From positions 1 through 12,246 of the forward strand of contig CALGIH010000115.1 in assembly GCA_937916035.1 (NCBI GenBank): 12,246 nucleotides of DNA, read 5' to 3'. Below, one piece after another: positions 6,390 to 12,246 of this stretch; within the stretch, counting starts at the first letter, position 1; each line of letters starts with the position of its first letter. Origin of the DNA: an uncultured Lacinutrix sp. Lineage in GTDB: Bacteria; Bacteroidota; Bacteroidia; Flavobacteriales; Flavobacteriaceae. The position numbers were made by a program, and so were the translations under genes. A model generated the notes under the pieces. It was not told where the DNA came from. It saw only the letters and a list, made by a program, of their open reading frames with translations, and made no database searches.

Positions 6390-8003
6390 TCATGATCTCA
6401 CATTAGGAGCTCCAGCTAAAATCTCATCATTTGCATATTCTTCAAACTTCTTAAAATTTTCTCTAAAAGAGTCAGACAATTTATATGCTGTCTTATAATA
6501 GCTTTCGTCATTATTCCAAGTTTGTCTAGAACTTAGTACTTCTGTAGGTATACCTGGACAAGATCTAGGCTGTAATAAACCAAATACAGAATGTGTTCTG
6601 TAAGTTTCAGGTGTGACTACATCTAAATCACCATTAAGAGCTGCCGTGATCATTGCTCTTGTGTATTTTAATTTGATTCTACTTCCAACTCCATAAGGTC
6701 CACCTGTCCATCCAGTATTTAATAACCAGACATTAACACCAGTATCTTTCATTTTCTTGCTTAACATCTCAGCGTACTTAGTTGGATGTAAAGGCATAAA
6801 TGGAGCTCCGAAACAAGCAGAAAAACTTGGCAATGGCTCATCAATTCCGGCTTCAGTTCCTGCAACCTTAGCAGTATATCCAGAAATAAAATGATAAGCT
6901 GCCTGACCTGGAGTTAATTTTGAAATTGGAGGTAAAACTCCAAAAGCATCCGCAGTTAAAAAGAATATATTTTTTGGATTTTTACCAATTGATGGTGTTT
7001 GAATATTATCGATATGATAAATAGGATAACTTACCCTTGTGTTTTGAGTAATTGAGGTGTCTGCAAAATCGACTTCGCCATTTTCATCCATTATTACATT
7101 TTCAAGGATGGCTCCTTTTTTAATGGCATTATAAATTTCTGGTTCTTGTTCTTCTGATAAATTTATCACTTTAGCATAGCAACCTCCTTCAAAATTAAAT
7201 ACCGTATTCTCACTAGTCCAACCATGCTCATCATCACCAATTAGGCTTCTAAAAGGATCTGTAGACAATGTTGTTTTTCCAGTTCCTGAAAGTCCGAAGA
7301 AAATAGCTGTATCACCATCTTTACCAACATTTGCACTACAATGCATTGGCAACGTATTTTTAAATACAGGAAGTAAAAAATTTAATGCAGAAAAAATACC
7401 TTTTTTAATTTCACCTGTATATCCTGTGCCTCCAATAAGAGCAATTTTTCTAGTGAAATCTAAAATTGCAAAATTATGTTGACGTGTACCATCAACTTCA
7501 GGGTCTGCCATAAAACCAGGCGCATTAACAACAACCCATTCTGGGTCAAAGTTTTTTAACTCTTCGTCACTAGGACGTAAAAACATATTGTAAGCAAACA
7601 TGTTGCTCCAAGGATATTCAGTAATAACACGAATATTAGTTTTGTAGTTTACATCTGCACAAGCATAACTATCTCTAACGTACAGTTCTTTTTCAGACAA
7701 ATAGGTTGTTACTTTCTTGTAAAGTGCTTCAAATTTATCACTTTCAAAAGGGATATTAATATTTCCCCACCAAACACGATCTTTTGTGATATCATCTTTT
7801 ACAATAAAACGATCTTTAGGTGAACGCCCAGTAAATTCTCCTGTATTCACTGCAAGTGCTCCAGAGGAAGCCTCTACACCTTGATTGTTTGAAATTGTTT
7901 TATTGTGAAGTTGATTTGGTGATAGTTGGTAATTAACCTTTGCATTCTTAATTCCGTATTGTTCTAGCGAAATCGTTTTCGTGCTTTGGGTGTTATCCAC
8001 CAT
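6390..8003 (-). CDS. pckA: Phosphoenolpyruvate carboxykinase (ATP)
   Basis: Interconverts oxaloacetate + ATP and phosphoenolpyruvate + CO2 + ADP; in the cytoplasm it opens gluconeogenesis or, in the other direction, fixes CO2 during fermentation. From ATG 8003 the protein has 537 residues, normal for the ATP-dependent class. Landmarks: TGEFTGRSPKDRF (54-66), the P-loop GLSGTGKTT (237-245), the metal-binding LIGDDEHGW (254-262), FEGGCYAK (271-278), and the C-terminal NTGWTGGPYG (429-438) that helps bind nucleotide. The frame stays open upstream to a TTG at 8030, but that TTG lies inside a likely -7 promoter element and the extra nine residues are not like the family, so ATG 8003 is preferred. 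DUF423 lies 68 bases upstream on the same strand; hemD converges on the 3' end. Confidence 0.97.
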   Translation of the reverse strand: MVDNTQSTKTISLEQYGIKNAKVNYQLSPNQLHNKTISNNQGVEASSGALAVNTGEFTGRSPKDRFIVKDDITKDRVWWGNINIPFESDKFEALYKKVTTYLSEKELYVRDSYACADVNYKTNIRVITEYPWSNMFAYNMFLRPSDEELKNFDPEWVVVNAPGFMADPEVDGTRQHNFAILDFTRKIALIGGTGYTGEIKKGIFSALNFLLPVFKNTLPMHCSANVGKDGDTAIFFGLSGTGKTTLSTDPFRSLIGDDEHGWTSENTVFNFEGGCYAKVINLSEEQEPEIYNAIKKGAILENVIMDENGEVDFADTSITQNTRVSYPIYHIDNIQTPSIGKNPKNIFFLTADAFGVLPPISKLTPGQAAYHFISGYTAKVAGTEAGIDEPLPSFSACFGAPFMPLHPTKYAEMLSKKMKDTGVNVWLLNTGWTGGPYGVGSRIKLKYTRAMITAALNGDLDVVTPETYRTHSVFGLLQPRSCPGIPTEVLSSRQTWNNDESYYKTAYKLSDSFRENFKKFEEYANDEILAGAPNVRS

Positions 8004-8027
8004 AATATTATTGTGTTGTTTACCCTG

Positions 8028-8035
8028 CAAAAATA
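8028..8035 (-). promoter_or_regulatory. Likely -7 promoter element of pckA
   Basis: The minus strand reads TATTTTTG, an exact match to TAnnTTTG, ending 24 bases before the preferred ATG at 8003. It suggests that pckA has its own promoter separate from the upstream DUF423 gene. No obvious -33 TTG was found. Confidence 0.4.
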
Positions 8036-8071
8036 TAAATTTTATTAGAAACCTGACTTAAAAAACTAAGA

Positions 8072-8461
8072 TTATTCATCTTTTAACTTTAAAAAATCAA
8101 GTAACATTATGGCCCAAGACACTATAAGTAGCAAACCGCCAATTGGAGTCACAAAACCAATAGTTTTGAAGTCGAATCCTGTCAGTATATTTGTTGCAAG
8201 TCCATAAATAGATCCTGAGAATAAAACAACACCTACTAATGTTAGCCGAAAAATCCATTGTTTTGATTTAGGTTTGATGTTTAATGTACTTCCTACAAAC
8301 AAAAGCAATAATGCATGATACATTTGGTAACGTACACCAACTTGAAACGTTTCAATAGCATCTTTAGTGATTAAATTTTCTAAACCATGCGAAGCAAAAG
8401 CACCTAAGACAATAGATATTAAGCCAAAAACGCTTCCTACAATTAGTATTTTCTTGTTCAT
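8072..8461 (-). CDS. DUF423 small membrane protein
   Basis: Small integral inner-membrane protein of unknown function, in a family widespread in bacteria. The 129 residues form about four hydrophobic helices. Family marks include an N-terminal glycine-rich helix with GAFASHGL (21-28), a YQMYHALLLLFVG segment (46-58), LFSGSIYGLA (80-89) and FVTPIGGLLLIVSWA (103-117). The ATG at 8461 gives the expected N-terminus MNKKILIVGSVFG. It is divergent from the saccharopine dehydrogenase gene and lies 68 bases upstream of pckA on the same strand, so read-through into pckA is possible although pckA seems to have its own promoter. No functional link can be read from the sequence. Confidence 0.9.
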   Translation of the reverse strand: MNKKILIVGSVFGLISIVLGAFASHGLENLITKDAIETFQVGVRYQMYHALLLLFVGSTLNIKPKSKQWIFRLTLVGVVLFSGSIYGLATNILTGFDFKTIGFVTPIGGLLLIVSWAIMLLDFLKLKDE

Positions 8462-8502
8462 ATTAAAATCTGATTTATGTTTTTATAACACTTACAATTT
8501 AG

Positions 8503-8510
8503 TACTTTCG
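8503..8510 (+). promoter_or_regulatory. Likely -7 promoter element of the saccharopine dehydrogenase gene
   Basis: TACTTTCG, one mismatch from TAnnTTTG, ends 38 bases before the ATG at 8549. It forms part of a longer 13-base match (ACTTTCGTGACAT, 8504-8516) to the region just before the lrp gene. Confidence 0.4.
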
Positions 8511-8548
8511 TGACATTAATAAATCAAAATTACGCAACAAAACTGACT

Positions 8549-9913
8549 ATGCGAAACATATTAATCATAGGAGCAGGAAAATCTGCATCCTATTTAATAA
8601 AGTACTTTTTAGACAAATCTGAATCCGAAGATATACACATTACAATTGGTGACATTAACATAAAGAATGCAAGAAAACTTATTGGCGACCATGATCATGC
8701 CAACGCTATTCAATTAGATGTTTTTGATAAAGAATCACGAGGTAATGCCATAAAAGTTGCAGATATCGTAGTCTCAATGCTTCCGGCTAGGTTTCATATT
8801 GAAGTGGCTAAAGACTGTGTTACTTATAGTACTCACATGGTTACAGCTTCATACGTGAGTCCAGAAATGCAAGCATTAGATTCTTCAGTAAAAAATAAGG
8901 GCCTCGTTTTTATGAATGAGATTGGCGTGGATCCTGGAATTGATCATATGAGTGCAATGCACGTAATAGATGGTATTAGAGCAAAAGGTGGTAATCTTAT
9001 TTTATTTGAATCATTTACTGGTGGATTGGTAGCTCCTGAAAGCGATAATAATTTATGGAACTATAAATTTACCTGGAACCCGAGAAATGTTGTGGTTGCT
9101 GGACAAGGTAGTGCTGCGAAATTTATCCAAGAAGGCGCTTATAAATACATTCCATATAACAGACTATTTAGACGTACCGAATTTTTAGATATTGAAGGTT
9201 ATGGTCGTTTTGAAGCTTATGCAAACAGAGATTCCTTAAAATATCAAAATGTCTATGGATTAGATGAAATAAAAACATTGTACAGAGGAACGATGCGACG
9301 TGTTGGTTTTAGTCGTGCATGGAACATGTTTGTACAACTAGGAATGACAGACGATAGCTATTCTATTGACGATAGTGAAAACATGAGTTATCGAGATTTT
9401 GTCAATGCCTTTTTACCATATAGCCCAACAGATTCAGTTGAGTTAAAATTTAGACATGCGTTAAAAATTGATCAAGATGATATTGTTTGGGATAAACTTT
9501 TAGAACTTGATGTTTTTAATTCTAAAAAAATGGTCGAACTTGTTAGAGCAACTCCAGCCGAAATATTGCAAAAAATATTAATGGATAGCTGGACACTGGA
9601 TGAACATGATAAAGATATGATTGTAATGTACCATAAATTTGGTTATACATTGAATGGGGAAAACCATCAAATTGAAGCTACTATGGTAGCAATTGGCGAA
9701 GACCAAACATATACTGCAATGTCGAAAACCGTTGGTTTACCTGTTGCCATGGCAACATTAGCTATCTTGAATGGCAAGATAAAAACTCCAGGAGTTCAAA
9801 TCCCAATTGCTAAAGAAGTTTATGAACCAATTTTAAAAGAGTTAGAAGAATTCGGAATTGTATTCAAAGAAAAAAAGGTTTCTTATTTAGGTTATAATCC
9901 TTTAAATATTTGA
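8549..9913 (+). CDS. Saccharopine dehydrogenase family protein (LYS9/AASS-like)
   Basis: By family, an NAD(P)-dependent enzyme interconverting saccharopine with glutamate and alpha-aminoadipate semialdehyde, placing it in lysine metabolism, probably catabolism in this group; cytoplasmic. From ATG 8549 it has 454 residues. The Rossmann motif GAGKSA is at residues 8-13 (IIGAGKSASYL), followed by VVSMLPARFH (74-83), the substrate-domain signature NEIGVDPGIDHM (123-134), GGLVAPESDNNLWNYKFTW (158-176) and a YRGTMRRVGF segment near 252. These match the saccharopine reductase domain of eukaryotic LYS9/AASS. The frame extends upstream to a GTG at 8510, but that codon overlaps a likely -7 element and would push the Rossmann motif inward by 13 residues, so ATG 8549 is chosen. 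An Lrp/AsnC regulator follows 82 bases later, suggesting local amino-acid-responsive control. Confidence 0.9.
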   Translation: MRNILIIGAGKSASYLIKYFLDKSESEDIHITIGDINIKNARKLIGDHDHANAIQLDVFDKESRGNAIKVADIVVSMLPARFHIEVAKDCVTYSTHMVTASYVSPEMQALDSSVKNKGLVFMNEIGVDPGIDHMSAMHVIDGIRAKGGNLILFESFTGGLVAPESDNNLWNYKFTWNPRNVVVAGQGSAAKFIQEGAYKYIPYNRLFRRTEFLDIEGYGRFEAYANRDSLKYQNVYGLDEIKTLYRGTMRRVGFSRAWNMFVQLGMTDDSYSIDDSENMSYRDFVNAFLPYSPTDSVELKFRHALKIDQDDIVWDKLLELDVFNSKKMVELVRATPAEILQKILMDSWTLDEHDKDMIVMYHKFGYTLNGENHQIEATMVAIGEDQTYTAMSKTVGLPVAMATLAILNGKIKTPGVQIPIAKEVYEPILKELEEFGIVFKEKKVSYLGYNPLNI

Positions 9914-9976
9914 ACTGACGCTGTGTTATGTTAAAGATGCCTTTTTTAATTAGAAGCTAAACCTTAATAGATTTCC

Positions 9977-9989
9977 ACTTTCGTGGCAT
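9977..9989 (+). promoter_or_regulatory. Promoter/operator-like motif before lrp
   Basis: ACTTTCGTGGCAT matches 12 of 13 bases of the element ahead of the saccharopine dehydrogenase gene (8504-8516). It lies 6 bases before the lrp ATG and overlaps a small inverted repeat, CCAC-TTTC-GTGG (9975-9986). An alternative -7 element, TAGATTTC, lies at 9968-9975. It may be a plain promoter core, an Lrp operator, or both. Confidence 0.35.
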
Positions 9990-9995
9990 ATAAAT

Positions 9996-10466
9996 ATGAA
10001 AATTGTAAATCAAAACATATTCATTGATGGTATCGATAAGAAAATACTTCGTGCCTTAATGAATGATGCTAGAACACCAGTTTTAGAAATCGCACGTCAA
10101 GTTGGTATTTCTGGAGCTGCGATTCATCAACGCTTACGAAAATTAGAGAAATCAGGTTTAATTTCAGGTTCAAAATTTATAATCAATCCTAAAGTTTTAG
10201 GATATACAACCATGGCTTTTGTTGGTATTTTTCTAGACAAAGCTAGGAGTAATCCTGATGCTGTAAGACAGCTTAAAAAAATTCCTGAAGTTTTAGAATG
10301 TCACTACACAACTGGTAATTGGAGTATCTTAGTGAAGATTTTATGCAAGGATAATGAGCATTTAATGGAGGTTTTAAATAAAGACATTCAAACCATTTCT
10401 GGTGTTTCCAGAACAGAGACTTTCATCTCTTTAAATCAGCAAATTGACAGACAAATTAAGATATAA
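9996..10466 (+). CDS. Lrp/AsnC family transcriptional regulator
   Basis: DNA-binding regulator of the feast/famine family, which usually senses an amino acid and controls nearby amino-acid metabolism genes. The 156 residues have the standard two-domain build: an N-terminal winged helix-turn-helix (about 11-58, with IDKKILRALMNDART and the recognition region GISGAAIHQRLRKLEKSG), and a C-terminal RAM ligand-binding/oligomerisation domain (about 70-145, with the effector-loop segment TTGNWSILVKI, 105-115). The gene lies 82 bases after the saccharopine dehydrogenase gene and has its own promoter-like element, so it is a plausible local regulator of lysine metabolism; that is inference from position. 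Its TAA stop falls inside the left arm of the downstream terminator. Confidence 0.95.
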   Translation: MKIVNQNIFIDGIDKKILRALMNDARTPVLEIARQVGISGAAIHQRLRKLEKSGLISGSKFIINPKVLGYTTMAFVGIFLDKARSNPDAVRQLKKIPEVLECHYTTGNWSILVKILCKDNEHLMEVLNKDIQTISGVSRTETFISLNQQIDRQIKI

Positions 10467-10502
10467 AAAAAGCCTCTGAAAAATCAGAGGCTTTTTTTAT
10501 AT
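10461..10502. terminator. Bidirectional intrinsic terminator between lrp and the zinc metallopeptidase gene
   Basis: Bases 10461-10479 pair perfectly with 10484-10502 across an AAAA loop: a 19-bp stem with GC-rich core GCCTCTGA/TCAGAGGC, bordered by A7 on the left and T7 on the right. It serves both converging genes. The lrp stop codon (10464-10466) is within the stem. Confidence 0.95.
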
Positions 10503-10514
10503 ATAATTCATTTC

Positions 10515-11207
10515 TTAATCTCGTCCAAACACTTGAAGTGCCCAATATAACAATGAGGCTAATGCTCCAATTGCAGCAACTAAATAGGTTCTTGCAGCCC
10601 ATTTAAGTGCATCTTCAGCGGCATCATGTTCTTCTCTTGTAAGCATGTTTTTGTTTTCTAACCAAGCCAAGGCTCTATTACTAGCATCATATTCAACTGG
10701 AAGTGTTATAAAACTAAATACGGTTGCAAATCCCATAAACACGACTCCAGCAACGGCTACCCACCATCCTAGTCCTAATCCAGTAGCTCCTCCTAAAATA
10801 AGTCCACCAATAACCAGCCATTGCGACATGCCAGATGTCACACTAACAATTGGCACTAAAGCAGAACGCATTCCTAGAGCGCTATATGCTTTTGCATGTT
10901 GTACAGCGTGTCCACATTCGTGAGCTGCGACTGCTGCTGCTGCTGCATTACGTTGGTTATACACAGATTCACTTAAGTTGACTGTTTTGTTTTTTGGGTT
11001 GTAGTGGTCTGTTAATTGTCCTTGAACAGAAATAACCTCAACATCAAAAATACCATTATCTGCCAACATCTTTTCGGCAATCTCTTTTCCGCTCATCCCA
11101 TTACGCAGTTGCACTTTTGAGTATTTAGCGAATTTTTTCTTTAGTTGGTTACTAACTAACCAACTTACTAGAGCTATGGCACCAATTAATATATAATATT
11201 CTATCAT
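10515..11207 (-). CDS. Membrane zinc metallopeptidase (YugP/Zn_peptidase_2 family)
   Basis: Predicted inner-membrane zinc protease of the neutral metallopeptidase family represented by Bacillus YugP; its substrate is unknown. The 230 residues start with a membrane anchor (about 4-19), then a soluble part holding the zinc motif HECGH (96-100; H96, E97, H100), preceded by an alanine-rich helix. Two hydrophobic segments follow (about 128-148 and 150-169), then the probable third zinc ligand E172 in LPVEYDASNRA, and a last membrane segment (about 207-225). The LPVE(Y/F)DAS--A motif is diagnostic of the family. ATG 11207 is the natural start. The gene is last in the leftward run after leuS and the broken SemiSWEET gene, 84 bases behind the latter, and may be read from its own promoter. 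Confidence 0.92.
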   Translation of the reverse strand: MIEYYILIGAIALVSWLVSNQLKKKFAKYSKVQLRNGMSGKEIAEKMLADNGIFDVEVISVQGQLTDHYNPKNKTVNLSESVYNQRNAAAAAVAAHECGHAVQHAKAYSALGMRSALVPIVSVTSGMSQWLVIGGLILGGATGLGLGWWVAVAGVVFMGFATVFSFITLPVEYDASNRALAWLENKNMLTREEHDAAEDALKWAARTYLVAAIGALASLLYWALQVFGRD

Positions 11208-11291
11208 TTATTTTAAAATTTATGAATGTAAAATTACAGTATTTATAGCAAATAATGAGCCAAATTTTCGTTAAGAAATATTGTCAGTTCT

Positions 11292-11561
11292 TTACTTTTT
11301 ATTTTGATATTTAAACTTAAAATAGATAAGTAAAAAAGCCGAAACTATCGTGATGGCATTCGCAAATATCATCGATAGACTTTCAATATAAACGCCATAT
11401 ATAAGCCACAACACGATGCCCACAAAAAATAAAATTAACATAGGAAGTTATAACGCTGACACATCTTTGGTTTTCCATGTTTTATAAACCTGTGGTAAAA
11501 AAGCAGACGTCGTTAATACTGCTGCTATTAAACCAATAATCTCTATTTGAAAATTATCCAA
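11292..11561 (-). pseudogene. SemiSWEET sugar transporter gene interrupted by an in-frame TAA
   Basis: Reading leftward from TTG 11561 gives 89 sense-or-stop codons matching a whole bacterial SemiSWEET (MtN3/PQ-loop) protein, usually about 85-90 residues with three membrane helices that dimerise to move sugars. Before the break: EIIGLIAAVLTTSAFLPQVY (7-26), with the PQ motif at P23-Q24, then KTWKTKDVSAL. Codon 38 is TAA (bases 11448-11450), where the family has a serine in the DVSALSLP-type segment; TCA to TAA is one base change. After it the frame continues with LPMLILFFVGIVLWLIYG, a third helix, and a basic end before the natural TAA at 11292. No ATG exists upstream; only adjacent TTG codons (11564, 11561) are possible starts, overlapping the end of leuS by 8-11 bases. 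It is either a very young pseudogene or a sequencing error; an internal ATG at 11441 could yield only helices 2-3 (49 residues). Confidence 0.85.
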
Positions 11562-12246
11562 CAATGTTTACGATTTTACCAGGAACCACAATTACTTTTT
11601 TAGGTTCACGTCCTTGTAATTGCTCCTTTGTTTTTTCATGTGCCATGACAGCAGCTTCTATTTCATCCTTGTTTAAGTCTAATGACAATTCTAAAGTGAA
11701 ACGCATTTTACCATTAAACGAAATTGGATAATTTTTAGAGCTCTCTACCAAATGACTTCCATCAAATTGCGGGAATTCAGCTGTTGAAATAGATGCATTA
11801 TGACCTAATTGACTATATAACTCTTCGGCAATATGTGGTGCATAAGGTGAAATTAACACCAATAATGGTTCTAAAATTTCTTTACTCGTACATTTTTGAG
11901 CAGTTAGTTCATTGACTGCAATCATAAAGGTAGATACAGATGTATTGAAGGAGAAATTCTCAATATCTTCTTCTACTTTTTTGATAGTTTTATGAAGTAT
12001 TTTTAAGTTGTCTGCTGTTGGTTTTGCATCGTTTACATTTAGTCCATTTTCACCAACATACAATTTCCATAATTTTTTAAGGAAGCCATGGACACCTGTA
12101 ATTCCAGACGTATTCCAGGGTTTGTATTGCTCTAAAGGCCCAAGGAACATTTCATAAAGACGTAGGCTGTCTGCGCCGAAATCTGCAACAATGTTATCAG
12201 GATTCACAACGTTGTATTTGGATTTGGACATTTTTTCGACGTCGCG
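11554..12246 (-). CDS. leuS: Leucyl-tRNA synthetase, C-terminal part (5' end beyond the window)
   Basis: Charges tRNA-Leu with leucine in the cytoplasm; class I synthetase. About 230 C-terminal residues are visible, roughly a quarter of a normal enzyme of about 930. The frame is open through the right edge: the last codons give RDVEK leading into MSKSKYNVVNPD, so the KMSKS catalytic loop lies right at the edge (the internal ATG at 12231 is the Met of KMSKS, not the start). Next come FGADSLRLYEMFLGPLEQYKPW (partly shown here as ADSLRLYEMF and EQYKPW), the helical anticodon-binding domain with SPYAPHIAEELY, and the C-terminal PKKVIVVPGKIVNIVG-type end typical of LeuS. Its stop overlaps the beginning of the SemiSWEET frame. 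The identification is secure. Confidence 0.96.
   Translation of the reverse strand, partial: RDVEKMSKSKYNVVNPDNIVADFGADSLRLYEMFLGPLEQYKPWNTSGITGVHGFLKKLWKLYVGENGLNVNDAKPTADNLKILHKTIKKVEEDIENFSFNTSVSTFMIAVNELTAQKCTSKEILEPLLVLISPYAPHIAEELYSQLGHNASISTAEFPQFDGSHLVESSKNYPISFNGKMRFTLELSLDLNKDEIEAAVMAHEKTKEQLQGREPKKVIVVPGKIVNIVG

Noticed and set aside
10645..10923. Plus-strand frame of 92 codons opposite the zinc metallopeptidase
   Set aside because: Pro/Thr/Ala-rich translation of the complement of membrane helices; no independent support.
12229..12231. ATG at 12231 as the start of a short 225-residue gene
   Set aside because: It is the methionine of the KMSKS loop of leuS; the frame continues through the window edge.
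1..12246. Search for mobile elements, CRISPR arrays, tRNAs, toxin-antitoxin or defence genes
   Set aside because: No transposase or integrase motifs, terminal inverted repeats, spaced direct repeats, tRNA cloverleaf ends or small paired genes were seen; the content is housekeeping throughout.

Overview
The window is an ordinary, gene-dense, AT-rich stretch of chromosome from a member of the Bacteroidetes, most probably family Flavobacteriaceae. Evidence for this is the set of Bacteroidetes-restricted families (DUF4296 lipoprotein, DUF4271 membrane protein), the PyrC subtype, the near absence of Shine-Dalgarno sequences, and several promoter elements of the Bacteroidetes type (TAnnTTTG at -7) close to start codons. 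I see no tRNA, rRNA, CRISPR array, insertion sequence, integrase, phage gene or defence system. No gene-free gap exceeds about 100 bases.

Left part (1-4827). A 3'-truncated tyrosyl-tRNA synthetase gene (tyrS, minus) is divergent from an extended-SDR sugar epimerase/reductase (plus). The epimerase gene overlaps tail-to-tail, by 80 bases, with a minus-strand cluster transcribed in the order polyprenol-phosphate mannosyltransferase, dihydroorotase (pyrC), DUF4296 lipoprotein. The cluster genes are 1 nt apart or share one base, so they look like one translationally coupled operon joining lipid-linked sugar metabolism, pyrimidine synthesis and an envelope lipoprotein.

Middle part (4890-8548). A DUF4271 membrane protein and a HemD-like uroporphyrinogen-III synthase form a plus-strand pair. 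They converge on ATP-dependent PEP carboxykinase (pckA, minus) at a nearly perfect palindromic bidirectional terminator. Upstream of pckA on the same strand lies a small DUF423 membrane protein.

Right part (8500-12246). A saccharopine-dehydrogenase-family enzyme (lysine metabolism) and an Lrp/AsnC regulator run on the plus strand and share a 13-base motif (12/13 identical) ahead of each gene. They converge, at a second palindromic terminator, on a minus-strand run: a YugP-like membrane zinc metallopeptidase (last), a SemiSWEET sugar-transporter gene broken by one in-frame TAA, and the C-terminal part of leucyl-tRNA synthetase (leuS), which runs off the right edge.

The clearest anomaly is the SemiSWEET gene at 11292-11561, which has a stop at codon 38 and no ATG start yet is otherwise fully conserved. 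Other points worth a look are the DUF4271/HemD pair, a Gln in place of the first metal-binding His of PyrC, the 80-base convergent overlap, and the motif shared by the saccharopine dehydrogenase and lrp promoters. I found no convincing new multi-gene system.
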